From the NCBI RefSeq assembly GCF_029852145.1, contig NC_079969.1, positions 25,722,459-25,786,458 of the forward strand: a DNA stretch of 64,000 bases, given 5' to 3'. A model generated the notes under the pieces. The model saw only the letters and a list, made by a program, of their open reading frames with translations. It made no database searches and had not been told where the DNA came from. Of this stretch, positions 11,558 to 23,979 are shown in pieces (positions within the stretch are counted from its first letter, which is position 1; each line of letters begins with the position of its first letter). The translations under genes were made by a program, and so were the position numbers. This stretch comes from Microplitis mediator. Lineage: Eukaryota > Arthropoda > Insecta > Hymenoptera > Braconidae.

Positions 11558-14500
11558 ATAATGATGTCGATATTAATTTTTTATTATAACTCAACTTTTT
11601 TTTTCTATAAATTATCAATCGATTTGTAATTTTTTTTATTAAATTATTTTTTAGGAACAAACTCCAATTGAAGAACCAAATGATGGTGGTAAATATCATA
11701 TTTTATATTTTTATATCTGTATGGGATATGACTTAAAAATTCAAATTATAAAAATCATTAAAAAAAATAATGTAACTTTTTATTTTGTATTTAATTTTAA
11801 AAATTTTACTCGTTGATTAATACCTGATTAAAATATTTGAAGAATTAATTAATTCGTTATAAATATTAAATTTAAACATAAAAAAATATGATACTGAAAG
11901 TAGCAGACATCAGACAATTTTGTAATTTTTATAAAGAATTTACTTGTAAATAAAATACAATTTTTTAAATATGCATTTAAAGATTTTTAAAAATTTTTTA
12001 TGTGCAATTTTTTAATTATTTATTTAAAAGAAATATATTTTTTTAAAGTCTGGTACTTTCAGTATCATAAAAAAATTATCTTTGCTCAGTCGTTGAAATA
12101 ATAGATTTTAGTAATTACTTTGTTGACATATTCGTCTATTTCAAATACTAATTACATAACAAAAAAAAAATGAATGGATAATTAAGTAGTCTCGTAATGA
12201 TGTTTATACAAAACTCGCTATAATTTAAAAGAAACAGTGTTATTTTTAACTCGTCAATAATGGTAATTTTTGAACTTGTTAGACATTATGTACATACGTA
12301 ATATAATAAATGTGAGTTAAAAGTGATACGTATGTCCTCGTTAATGTGTTAAAATAATAGTCCCAACAATCATCAAATATACGTTAATAGTAACAGAAGT
12401 TATTTTTATAAATCTCGATATATATTATTGCAATTATTCAATCATAATTACAAATAAAATAGTAATAAAACTAATAGAATGTTATTAAATTAATTGCAGA
12501 AGTACTTTTGCAAATGGCATGTGTTGGAATATGCGGTTCGGACGTTCATTATCTTGTGAACGGAAGAATAGGTGACTTTATCGTAGAAAAGCCAATGATA
12601 ATAGGTCACGAAGCCTCGGGAACTGTCGCTAAGATTGGAAAAAATGTCAAGAACTTGAAGGTTTATTATTATCATTATTTTTTGTGTATTAATTTTATTA
12701 TTTTTTATTCACGGCTTTGCTTTTTTTAAAGTTTATTATAAATCTATACAAATATTTTAATTTAACGATTCTGTATACAGGTAGGAGATCGTGTAGCCAT
12801 TGAACCCGGTGTATCGTGTAGATTATGTCAATTTTGTAAAGAAGGACGTTATAACTTGTGTAAAGATATGATTTTCTGCGCTACACCACCCATTCATGGT
12901 AATCTTCGTCGTTTTTACAAACATGCTGCTGATTTCTGTTTCAAGTAAATATTTATTTATAAATAATCATTCATCATAATAATCATCATAGAATTATTAT
13001 TCTATTGCAAATCAAAGAAGTCGCGACATTGACCATTTTTTATTTAGCCAAATTTTTTTTATTCCCTAAGGAGTTGGAATTTTTTAAATTTGGGAGTTCG
13101 ACTTTAGATGTATTGGGAACAAAAAATATTTGAGAAAAAAAAAAAAGACAAAAACCACAAAATCATGTTTAAAAATTTTTATTGTTTTATTGTAAAATTT
13201 TTGAGAGATTTATGGAGTAAAAAGTCTAGTAATTATTTTTTCTGAAATTCAAAAAAATATCGCCACGAATGGGCAAGACTCAAAATTTGTCTTTTGAAAA
13301 TAATTTGTGAGAATTAAAAAAAAAAAATGAAAATTTTAATATTTTTAAAATAATGATTTTGTATTTCAAACTAAAAAAATTAATGAAAATAAATTTTTAA
13401 ATATATTTCATGGAAAATACATTCAAAGCCAAAAAATTAATCATGTTATTAATAATAATTACAATAATTTTAAAAGTTGTAAATTATAGGCATTAAAACT
13501 CTTCGAAGAGTTGAGATAAAAATTGAAAAAAAACATGAATGTGATTTTTAATGTGTAGTAAAATAAAAAAAAATAAAAATGAACTGAATAAATAATGATC
13601 GGTATCACAGCTTGGGTGATTTGGAGTAAAATGACCCAAATATATATATCATTTAAAGTCATTACAAAACGATTTCGCGTGTGACCTTGCAGTTTACTAA
13701 CGAAAGAAATTTCTGTTATTTATTTCGTAATTTGTTTTAACAAAATGATAATAAAAATAAATAATGCAATTGCATAATTATGAGACGACCGCAAAATTGA
13801 AATAATAAATATAATTATTATTTTTTAATTTATTTTCTCACAACCGAGTTAATCTGAAACCCATATTTTATAAAACGGATTAATATTTATCGATTGATTA
13901 AAGAAATTGTGATTAATGTAAATGGAAAATGATAATTTATATCAATATTTATTGCTTATATATTTATAATATTTAAATTGTATCACTTCACGGAAAAAAA
14001 TGTTGCTATCACAGGATTGACCTGTGGTTACAACAGGACTTTTCTGTGACTGCTACAAGAGTTTCTAATCAACCCAAAGTAAAAAAACACTCTAGTATAA
14101 AATAAATTTCTATGGAAAAATAATTTTAATTTTTGTCGGATGTAAATCGCGTTAAAAAAAATATCAAAAAAGTTATAATTCATAACAAAAGTAACAGAAA
14201 GTAACTGTTTTAATAAGTTGTATTTAATGGATGTTTTACTTCAAAAATTTTTGTCTTACACGTACACTACTGTGTTGATTAAATGTCTCGTTACGTAGCA
14301 AAACCAATTGATTATAATTAAAATATCAGGTACAATAGGTAGTAATAGTTCTTGATTTTGAATGTAATCACCACAGTTATGGGTTTTAAAATTCCACGTA
14401 TGAAAGCCGCAAGAACGTCCTGTTGCTACCACAAGAAAGTCCTGATGCAGCTGCAGGAAAGCAGTAACACTTTTTTTTCGTGTATATAAATTTTATTAAT

Positions 14501-16943
14501 ACCGATGTAATTTTCATTTAAATTAATTCCCTGCAGGAAAAACCTCATAGATTATCATAAAAAAAAACTTGAAATATATCCTATGAGATTTTATACGTGC
14601 ATTTTTCCACGAAAACACTCATAGAAACTTATCATCATTAAATTTCATCAGAACCTAAGAGATCTTATGAGTAGCATCAGTCTCCCATAAAATCTCATCA
14701 TATTTAAATTTCTTATCGAGATTTTTATGGGTTGTAATTGATGAGAAGGATCTCTTATAGGAACCTATGAGCAGTCAATATTATAAATATTTATGAGAAT
14801 TTATCAGTAAAATAAAAAATAAAAATTTCTATAACAATTTATGAGGCTTTTCCAGCAGGGTTATCAATTTAAGAACTAGTAATTAGTATAGGTATTTAAT
14901 TAAATGAAATATTGATTAATAATTATTATAAAAATGGTCTTTAATTATTTTCAGACTACCAGATCATGTTAGTTTTGAAGAAGGAGCATTAATGGAACCT
15001 TTGGCAGTTGGTGTTCATGCATGCAAACGTGCAAATATTGGAATTGGATCAAAGGTTTTAATTACTGGTGCTGGACCAATTGGTTTAGTAACTTTATTAG
15101 TTGCTAAAGCAATGGGCGCTAGTATGATTGTGATTACTGGTAAGTTTAATATTTTATTTAATAATTTGTTTTATTATCATTAACTCATATCTTGAAGTAG
15201 TAACCTGATTAATTCTATAGATAATACCTGCATATTTCTTACGTAATTGAACGATGCAAAAACAATTGTGTTGCATAAGTTTTTACGATCATTTATTATA
15301 TATTTACTTGTTAGATAGTATCTTTGTTATGCAAATATGTACCCAATGTGTTGAATTCCAAGGTGAATAATAAGTGCAATTTATAATATTTGCTTGTAGA
15401 TTTAGTGGAACAACGTTTGAAAGTAGCTAAAGAATTGGGCGCAAACAAGACGATACAATTGCAAAGAGAAATGAAAGAAGAAGATACTGTTAAATTGATT
15501 CATGCAGCTTTCGATGGTGAACCAGATAAAACAATTGATGCTTCTGGTGCTGAATCGTGTATTCGTATTGCTATTTTGGCTACTAAAGCTGGCGGTATTG
15601 CTGTATTAGTTGGAATGGGTGCACCAGAAGTTAAAATTCCATTGATTAATGCTTTGGTGCGAGAAGTTGATATTCGTGGTGTCTTCCGATATGCCAATGA
15701 GTAGGTTTCATTTTTTTATTTTTTTTAAATGTTGGTTCTTATTTAAGATTAAAACAAGAGTTAATTTATTAAACATTTTTTTTTATTTTTGATCATTTTT
15801 ACTAAAACCTAATCTTTTTTTATTAATTATTTTTTTTTAGTATAAATTATTGTCATAAAAAATACATTTAAAATTTAAATTATGATCCTCAAGTTAGCAG
15901 ACAATTAAAAATTTTCGAATTTTTTTTCAACAAATCAATTACAAAAAAATAAAAAATAAAAATATGCACATGTAGAAAATTTAAAAAACTACAGGTGCAA
16001 TTTTTTCAAATTTTTTTTTTTTTGTATAATTTACCGTCTAAAATAATATCCAAAAATTACTAGACGTCTGCTAACTTCAGTATCATATTTAAATTTATCA
16101 TCCTGAAGTAAACAGACAATTTACAATTTTCGGATTTTTTTTTCAACAAATCAATTACCAAAAAAATAAAAAATAAAAATATGCACATGTAGAAAATTTT
16201 AAAAACTACAAGTGCAATTTTTTCAAAATTTTTTTTTTGTATAATTTGTTGTTTAAAAAAAAAAAAATTATTAGACGTAGGCCAACTTCAGTATCATTCG
16301 GTGATTATTATATCCCTCCAAACGAACGTGTTTGCTGTGACCAGTTGATTCACAACAAAAACTGGCCAATCGTTGGCTCATAATTTTACTAAGGGCCAAC
16401 GAAGTGACTATCTGGCTAAGGACCGTTCTTTTGAAGGGAAAGGTAGTTGAGGTGAACTTCAGTATCATTTAAATTTATTGACAATTGATGAAATTATTTT
16501 GAATTTTTTTTCAGTAAATTGTTATCGAAGAACAATGCAATTTAATTTTCGTAATATATTACATTGGAATTGTTTTTAAATAAATAAATTTAATAACTTA
16601 AATCCAACGTAAAACAAAGAAATAAACCATAAAAATTTTATGCCATTATTGATTATTTGAAAAAAAAAAAATTTCTTCCTAAATCGAGTTTCTTAGATAT
16701 CTAAACTAAAATTGTTTTAAAAATAGTTTTTAATTTATATACTTGGATAATAAAATTTAATGAATTACATTATTTATATTTTTTTACAGCTATCCTGATG
16801 CATTGGCTCTTATCGCTTCCGGTAAAATTAATGTGAAACCATTAATTACACATAATTTCAAAATGGAAAAAACTGTTGACGCTTTTGATGCTGCTAAATC
16901 TCTAACAAGTGGTGCTATCAAAGTGATGATTCACTGCCAATAA
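10331..16943 (+). CDS. Sodh: Sorbitol (L-iditol) dehydrogenase, zinc-dependent MDR family
   Basis: Seven exons: 10331-10387, 11655-11688, 12500-12660, 12781-12944, 14955-15139, 15400-15700 and 16790-16943, 351 aa, close to the 356-357 aa of known enzymes. It oxidises sorbitol to fructose with NAD+ in the polyol pathway of the cytosol. Catalytic zinc ligands are Cys42 (VGICGSD), His67 and Glu68 (GHEASG), with Glu153 in LMEPLAV. The nucleotide-binding GAGPIG motif follows at about residue 170. A four-cysteine lobe, Cys97, Cys100, Cys103 and Cys111, is complete, so a structural zinc site is predicted; human SDH lacks it. Donors after exons 1 (GTTCGT) and 3 (GTTTAT) are weak. Intron 4 (2 kb) is filled with foldback elements. 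Confidence 0.95.
11483..11559. repeat. (TA)n microsatellite
   Basis: Nearly uninterrupted TA dinucleotides over about 65-70 bp in SDH intron 1, with two GATA-type interruptions. Shorter TA runs lie at about 11350-11362, 45508-45530 and 50211-50236. Confidence 0.9.
11888..12068. mobile_element. hAT-type foldback MITE in SDH intron 2
   Basis: Termini ATGATACTGAAAGTAGCAGAC and its inverse GTCTGGTACTTTCAGTATCAT pair, with an AT-rich hairpin between them. Perfect 8-bp direct repeats AAAAAAAT flank it at 11880-11887 and 12069-12076. An 8-bp target duplication is characteristic of hAT transposons. About ten relatives occur across the window. Confidence 0.75.
13985..14485. mobile_element. Foldback element in SDH intron 4
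   Basis: Inverted ends CACGGAAAAAAATGTTGCT and AGTAACACTTTTTTTTCGTG enclose about 500 bp that also pairs internally (blocks around ACAGGACTTTCTGTGG and its inverse). It has no coding capacity. Another foldback element lies immediately downstream at 14528-14862. Confidence 0.6.
14528..14862. mobile_element. CTCATAG-rich foldback element in SDH intron 4
   Basis: The ends CCCTGCAGGAAAAACCTCAT and ATGAGGCTTTTCCAGCAGGG are inverted repeats. The interior has many copies of CTCATAG/CTATGAG and ATCTCTTATGAG-like words in both orientations. A relative with CATCCCTG/CAGGGATG ends lies at 63697-63866. Confidence 0.65.
15881..16086. mobile_element. hAT-type foldback MITE in SDH intron 6 (copy 1)
   Basis: Termini TATGATCCTCAAGTTAGCAGAC and GTCTGCTAACTTCAGTATCAT are inverted. 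The element is flanked by a perfect 8-bp target duplication, ATTTAAAT, at 15873-15880 and 16087-16094. Confidence 0.8.
16097..16467. mobile_element. hAT-type foldback MITE in SDH intron 6 (copy 2, interrupted)
   Basis: This second copy of the element starts about 10 bp after the first and is nearly identical to it in the central hairpin. It has two 3' ends: ACTTCAGTATCATT occurs at 16285-16298 and again at 16455-16468, separated by about 170 bp of unrelated, less AT-rich sequence. The second copy probably acquired an insertion with duplication of its terminus. Confidence 0.6.
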
Positions 16944-18448
16944 GTTTTACCTCCTACTCCAAAAAAAGGAAAATAAAAAATAAAATGTTAAATGTATATA
17001 AGATTTTTTAAAAATCACAAGTGCTATTGAAGTATAGAGGCCAATGACGTCTTCGTCAGTGATATTGATATAAAAGAGTTTTTTTAAAAAATATGTTTAT
17101 GTATTATTTTAGATACATAATTATTTGTTACAAATGAATTTAGAAAATTTATGTATATTTGGAATAATTATTAATGTAAATAAAAAAAAGTAATATATTT
17201 ACAAGTAAATAACGATTTGGATTTTTCTTTGTAAAAATTTTTTTAATTCTATTAATTATAAACTAAAGTAACTCATAATTTTTTAAATTTATAAACAGAA
17301 ATAGAATATGGAAAAAGTAAAATTTATTTATTTATCAGTTAAGTTATTATCATTTTTATCTTAATCAAAGAGAGAGCAGAAATTTAAATGATATTTTTTA
17401 CGTGTACTAGACGCCATCAAGATGTCAAATGTTTCATATCAATTTTTGAGTTAAAATGTTGATTATTTAGAGAGTTCTCATCGAAGTCAATTTTTGATAC
17501 CTTAGTTTTTTATTTCACGTATACGTGAAGTATCTGCTTTAATTTGACTGTTGGTTCAGCTCGATTTGTTAATCGGGTCTTTCAAGAACAACTGCTCCAT
17601 CTTAAATACTTGTAAAATTATCCTGTTAGCAAGACTTTCTGGTCAGAACGTTGATATCAATTAGTTGCGATCAAGTTCACAACAGCTTTTGTAACTGTTG
17701 ACTACAAGTTATCAACTTTCCCAGAAAGTTGGCGTCAATCTACTGCCGCAACTTGTCACCAACTTTCTGAGAAAATCCAAGGTGACTGCGTCAACTAATG
17801 GAACGCCAACTTTTGTCACCAACTTGATATCAAGTTTCCAAAAAATTAGAGTTGCAGCTCAGAAATTGAAATGCAACTTTTGTTATCTTGGTGACGTACA
17901 TATACATAAAAAATTTCAGTGCAACTTTTTAGCTCTTTTATAAGTAAAATAGCATATAAATTTAACGTAAAATAAAAGCTGATATTTCACATCTCTATAT
18001 GTAATTTTACGTGTGGGAAAGTAAAAAGTTTAAATAAAATTCTTGGTATACTAGACGTCATCGAAATGTCAAATGTTTCGTTTCAATTTTTGATTTGAAA
18101 TTTTGATCATCTAGAGAGTTCTCATCGAAGTCAATTTTTGATACCTTAATTTTTATCTCAAAGATCTCACATATATGTGAAACATCTGCTTTAATTTGAC
18201 TTTAATTTAAAGTCGTCTTTAAATAGAGAAAGAAAAGTGTAGAGTTTTTGAAAATTAAAACTGCACCCAAATATCTATTTTGAGTAGACGTGGCATCAAT
18301 TAGAGAAATTTGAAGGTTGTCATACTGTCAAATATTGATAGTAATTAAAAATTTTACTAAAAAACATAAAACATTAGCTAATGGAAAGTAACCGCTGAAA
18401 GTAAAATTCAAAAATTTATTACTATTGGCGCCAATTTTTAAATTTCTC
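16944..18448. other. Intergenic region, SDH to TTF1-like gene
   Basis: No gene is supported. A segment at about 17400-17530 recurs at about 18050-18190 in the same orientation (both contain TAGACGYCATC, TCAAATGTTTC and GAGAGTTCTCATCGAAGTC), so it is a direct duplication about 645 bp apart. Between them lies the ACAACTTG repeat (17620-17935). Confidence 0.6.
17620..17935. repeat. ACAACTTG interspersed repeat, copy 1
   Basis: This segment is rich in CAACTTTC/GAAAGTTG words and matches, in reverse complement, the segment in UCHL5 intron 4 at about 25085-25370: shared stretches include CAACTTTCCCAGAAAGTTGG and GTCAACTAATGG. A weaker relative is at about 26540-26740. No coding capacity; unclassified dispersed repeat. 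Confidence 0.7.
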
Positions 18449-18458
18449 GCGCGTGCGC
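18449..18458. promoter_or_regulatory. NRF-1/Ewg core palindrome
   Basis: GCGCGTGCGC (reverse GCGCACGCGC) matches the NRF-1 core exactly. It sits 250 bp upstream of the start codon of the TTF1-like gene and is followed at 18471 by a CCAAT box (ACCAATGAG). It is the only GC-rich patch in the region, so it probably marks the promoter. Confidence 0.45.
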
Positions 18459-18708
18459 AAATCGTAACATAACCAATGAGATTGTTTGTAAACGAAACAA
18501 AAAAGCACGTGATTGTTAATTTCTTGTTTTTTAAGCTTATAAATTTTGATTTGTTATAAATTTATATTAATTAGTTAATTATACAACTATAATTTAATAA
18601 AATAAAAGTGATATTTTGTGACAACTATTTAAAATAATTAAATATTGAATTTCTAACTTTTAAATATTAATTAGTGGTAATAGTGATTGTTTATAAAATA
18701 ATTATAAT

Positions 18709-21700
18709 ATGAATGCAGAAGAAATATTAAACAATGGGTCAATTTCTTACAATTTATCTCAAGAATTTAATATTGCAGATACTGTTAAAAATATAATCAA
18801 AGAAGAATTTGATATAAAAAGTGATCCAGGTGAATCGTATCATGTTAATTATTATGATAGTCCAGCTGTACTAAATGCTAATGATGATTTAGAATCAAAT
18901 GATGTCAATAATGAAGAAACCATATATGCGCCACTCAAAACAGTCGATTTTGAAAGACTGTCAAGCCTTAAACCATTTCACACTTCACCTGTCAAATCAT
19001 CGACTGAAAAAAGTCATCAAGATTTTTATGACAATGATTTGTCAAGTCCCAGAAAACTTGGTGCTTCTAAAAGACGTCGGAGTAGTAAAACATGTAAGCG
19101 AAATTCAAAAAGTATTGAATCTAGTGAAGAAACAAATATTTTTAATAATGAAACAGTTGTCAATAATACTGATGATGTAGAAAAAGAATTAGACCTGAAG
19201 GAATTTATCAATGATGTGGAAAATGATAATATTTTTATAACACAAATGATTTCAGAGGAAAATGAATCTATTGGTGATAATACTGATCATGTAGAAGAAG
19301 AAATAGACGTAGAAAAGTCTCTTGATTTTGTAAAAAATGAAACTGCGGTTCCAATTCCAATGACTCCGGAAAAAGATAATGAAGAAATTATTAATAATAC
19401 TGATAATTTAGATAAAGAAATAAATATAAAAGAGTGTATTGATGATGTACCAATTGATAATATTTTTCCAGTACCAATTACTCCAGAAAAAAATAATCAT
19501 AAGGGTCATGAAGAAAACGATCCATTGTATATTACTCCAATAAAAGAATTACATAGTAAAGATAATAATGTATTAGAAAATTTAATACCTTCGATTTCCG
19601 AAGATGTATTAGATTCTGATAGCGAATATGACAAAATATGTAATGAAAAATTATCAACACTTTCTCAGAATGACAATAAAGGAGTAGTTTGTTCTGACAG
19701 TGAATTTGAACGAATGTGTGATACAATTAAAAGTAATAATTATGAACCAACGAGGTTTAGTTTTGAAACAATCGAATTGTTGAATGAATTTAATGATCTT
19801 GATCAATCGACAAATAATAATTTATTAGCTGATTTATTAACGACACCTGTAACTCATGGAAATAAAAAAAATCAAGATTATATGATTACTATTGATCCAT
19901 TGATCGACAGTTCGACTTCAATAAATTCAGTGTCTGACACTTCAGACGACAGTGATCTAGGTATTGAAATTAAAAGCAGACATATTAGAAAATTAATAGC
20001 AAGCAATGCTCAGCGTAAAAAGTTTTTAAGAGCAAAGAGAAAATCTTGCAGTTCACAAAATAATTTGGGCATTGAAAATAAAGATGAAGATAAATTTGAT
20101 AAAAGAAAAAAACGTACCAAGAAAATGGTAAATAATAGCAGGAAAAAACGATTAAAAAATGAAATGTCTTTTTGTGAGGATGATGATTCGGATGATAGTA
20201 ATAGTGATAAAGTAGACAATATTTTACAAGAAAGTACTAGTGATTTTAAGGTAAAGCGTAAGCGCACTAGAAAAGTTTACAATAATCTTGAGCAGAGAAG
20301 AAGTTCCCGACTTTTAGAAAAATCTATAAATATTCAAAATACTAATGAAGATATTGAAGAATCTTTAGTTGATACGCCTCATAAAATTAATAAAACCCGT
20401 AAAAGTTTTTCAAGACTTAAAAGGCCGTCTAACAATGCAGCGAATCAAAGTATCGCTGAGGCGGATCTCGATAATAATTTACCTACGACGGATTTAAAAA
20501 ATACAGTAAATGAAAATAATGAAGATTATTTTGTTAGCGAAAAAATTTTGACAAATATAAAAAGAGAACGTAGTGATAGTATTGATAATAAATTTTTTAG
20601 TGATGATGAAAGTCAAAGAAATTATGAAAAATTAACTAATACTTCAATTATCAATCAAAATTTGAGTATAAATGATGCAGTTGATACTGAAGTTATCAAG
20701 AAAAGACGCGTTAGGAAAAAAGTTCCAAGTGATTTTGTACGACGAAGCAGTTCGCGGATTAGAGAAAAGTCACGTGATGATCGAGACATCGATGACAAAG
20801 AGAATCATGAAAATATCAGAGTGAATCCTGATGTAGGAAATGAAAATAATGAAGATTTTAAAGGAAAGAAGAAACTAGGAGACAGTACGGGTAAGAGAGG
20901 TAGAGGTAGAGGGAGAGGAAGAAGAAAAAGTATTAAGATTGAAGAACAATCTTGTGATGATGATGCTGAGTATGAAATTATTAAAGATGACCAACCTTTG
21001 AAACTGAAGATAAAATTAAATAATCAAGGGACGAATAAAGTGGGAAGAAAAAAAAGTTTAAAGGTTGAAGAGTTTGAAAATCAATCCGACACCAAAGAAA
21101 TAGTTGAAGAAAAAAATTTTATTGAAAAGCACACACCGGGTAGGATAAAAAGTAACGGGAAGTATCGAGATAAACAGACGTCGAGAAGAAAATCAATTTC
21201 AGTAAAATCAGAGCCTGAAATATCGGACGTTGCTGATGATTATGATTCTGATTCTTCTGGTTTATCTTCTTCAGAGATGAGTATGATATCAGAAGAATCG
21301 GAAGCTGATATAGTTGAAGAAAAAACTAAAAGAATTGGACCTAAAATATTAAATGTACGTATAATTAATAAGATAATTATATCATAAACAATATCTCTTT
21401 TAAATTTACATACTTTTTGTTTTCAGAAATTTATAAATTTAGAAGTTCAACTTGAACATGAGGTACCAAAACAACATCAACTTGAAACTTCTTTATTGAA
21501 CGAGATGACTGAAGAATTAAGATGCTCATTTGGTAAATACTCAAAATTACAGAGGCAAAACTTTCGATTAGAAGAAGATAAAATTATTCAAAGAAATTGG
21601 AATCGTTTTTGTGAGGTATAAAAAATTATATTCTTATTTAAAATTCCAATTTTTATTAGTATTATATATAAATTATATTTTCTCAGGTGCATGATTTGGA

Positions 21701-23860
21701 TCCAAGCTGCGCAACAATACTTCTAGACAGACATAATGACCGGAAAAGATTATTATTAGCATACATGAAAGATAAAATCAAACTTGTACAATTTTTAGCC
21801 AAAGATTTGCCGAATAGATTATTACATCAAGTGTGTAAAAGATTTCGAGCTTTGTACAGAGGAACAAAACAAAAGAAGTAAATTATTTTTTAATAATTAA
21901 TTTTTTTTTGTAGGGTAGAAGTTGCATTTGTGGCCACTGCTCTATTTTTGGACATTTAATACTTTATTTTAATTAATGAAAAACTATGAAACTAAATTTC
22001 TCTTTTAATAGTGGGATAAAAATATCTTACAAAAATTAATTATGCCTTTGAATCTTTTACAAATGATTTTGTTTCAATTTTTCGTGTCCAAAACTGGTTC
22101 TACAGTGAACAAAAACGGTACCTCTATCCTATTCTACGACATTAAGGGCATTTTTAGAAAATTCTCTCCCTCCACTTTTTAAAAATATTTAATGACTGTC
22201 ATAAGCGTATTAGAATTTTATAAATTAATTAAAACATTAATTGATAAAAGGACAACGTAGTTACGATTTCGCTTAGATTTGAAAAAAAATTACTTACAGT
22301 TTTTATCAATTAGGAGTTAGACGAAATTTGCTAAGTAAATTTTAGCCCACAAAATTTGACAATTCGAATATGATATGAAGATTTTACTGAAATTTATTAC
22401 CAAATTTCGTTTGACTCCTATTAAATAATAACTATGTAATTCTTTTTCAAATCTATATCTCGACGAAATTGCAGCTACGTCGTCCTTTTTTCAATTAACG
22501 CTTTAATTTTTTTTTTTTTAATTAATTAATTTAATTCTTATACGATTATGGCAGTTGAAAGTCATTGAATATTTTTGAAGTGGGGACACTGTCTAAGAAT
22601 GTCTTTAAATATCAAGGACATTACTGCATTTAAATTTTATTAATTAATTAAAAAGAAATTAAAGAATTAATTGAAAAAAAGACACCGTCTTTGCAATTTC
22701 GCCAAGATGAAGATTAAAAAAAAAAAAAAAATTACTTACAGTTGTTATCAATCAGGAGTTAGACGAAATTTGGTAAGTAAATTCTAGCCCACAAAATTTT
22801 ACATTTCAAATTTGACATGAAGATTTTACTAAAATTTACTGAATATTACCAAATTTCATTTGACTTCGAATTGATAAAAACTGTTGTAATTTTTTTTCAA
22901 ATCTATATTTCGACGAAATTGTCTTTTTTTCTTAATGCTAATGAGTAATTAATAAAATTTAAATACGGTAATGAAAGCTCAAGGTTATTGAATATTTTTT
23001 TAAAATGTGGATATTGTTTAATATTAATCAATATTATTATCATTATTAGCTATTACAAGAGTAAAATCACTTCCAAGCGATTCACGTCCAAAGATGACAG
23101 ATTAATTATTGTGTACATTACTCAAAATCAATCAAATATTGAAAAAAGTTGTAAAGAATTAGCAGAACTATTGGGTCAAACTGAATCAGCAGTATTGTCA
23201 CGTTATCATTTATTGAAAGACAGAAAAGCCAGAGTACGTAAAGGAAGACAGCTTATCGAGTGGGATGTGCCTTTGACAGAAAAATTTTTAAAAAATTTAA
23301 TGGAACTGACTCTAAGTGATGAAATAGACGAATTAAAGTATGCGAAAATTCCAAAAGTTGTATGGATAGAAATGGAAAAAAAATTGAATATTCCTATGTC
23401 CAAATTGATGCAGTTTTGGCATTGTCAGCTTCATATGCAATTATTTCATCCAAAATGTATTATATCTAGTGAATTAAGGATAATGTTGATTGAATACTTG
23501 TACGTCAAAGGTATTTCTACTAGACGAGAAATCGACTGGACAGTCGTTGCTCAACATTTTGACGGTGCAACCAATGAGGGTTTGAGTAGACTATTTAGTT
23601 CAATGATTGCCATGTCACCTTTTTCGGATAAAGAAAACTTGTCAGGTAAAACTTAGTGTAAAAAAACATTTTTTTTTTTTTTATGATTATATTAATTAAA
23701 ATTTTTTATTGCAGAAGTAATTGAGTGGTTGTATGAAGTTAAAATTCCTAGAATAATGAGGGCAAAAAATGATAATTATTTACCACGACTAATTTATAAA
23801 AATGGTAAAATAGAAGTCATCGATGATTATCCGTATGAAAGAGATACGAAATTAGACTAA
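18709..23860 (+). CDS. Large nuclear protein with TTF1-like Myb/SANT C-terminus
   Basis: Five exons: 18709-21354, 21427-21615, 21687-21877, 23050-23645 and 23715-23860, 1255 aa. The first 880 residues (one exon) are low-complexity, acidic and basic by turns, with three about 39-residue repeats built on NTDxxxxEIxxxE (about residues 150-265), two R-SSR-(L/I)-x-EKS motifs and an RGRGRGR AT-hook-like patch near residue 729. The C-terminal 370 residues are well conserved in character: a helical NWNRFCEVHDLD segment, then RFTSKDDRLI...SRYHLL, a Myb/SANT-type repeat, then a second tryptophan-bearing helical unit. The order resembles transcription termination factor 1, which binds rDNA terminators for Pol I. 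The family call rests on recalled pattern, so the function is tentative. Intron 3 is built of MITEs. Confidence 0.7.
21911..22130. mobile_element. GTAGGGTAGAGG-type MITE in TTF1-like intron 3
   Basis: Inverted ends TAGGGTAGAAGTTGC... and ...ACGGTACCTCTATCCTA flank a palindromic core with TTTGGACA/TGTCCAAA arms. It contains the intact sequence CTTTTAATAGTGGGA at its centre, the site that in the 34-kb relative is occupied by a TTAA-type element. Relatives: 34118-34594 and 50331-50556. Confidence 0.7.
22146..22604. mobile_element. TTAA-flanked foldback MITE in TTF1-like intron 3
   Basis: TTAA flanks the element on both sides (22142-22145, 22605-22608). It begins GGGCATTTTTAGA and ends GGACACTGTCTAAGAATGTC, sharing the GGACAACGTAG... 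hairpin arms of the 1363-1850 copy. A second, more decayed copy follows directly at 22613-23020, so most of this 1172-bp intron is transposon. Confidence 0.8.
22613..23020. mobile_element. Degenerate TTAA-type foldback MITE
   Basis: Same internal order as the neighbouring copy: GACACCGTC block, TTAGACGAAATTTGGTAAG, ACAAAATTT and the reverse-complement arm. The termini are eroded. It ends about 30 bp before the acceptor of exon 4 (23049). Confidence 0.65.
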
Positions 23861-23979
23861 AATTAAATTATTTAAATATTGTGTTAATTTATATAAAGAA
23901 AAACGTTTTTTTATTGATAATATATTTTAAATAAACAATTGATACAAAAAAAATGAAGTTTCGATAATTAAATTTTGAA

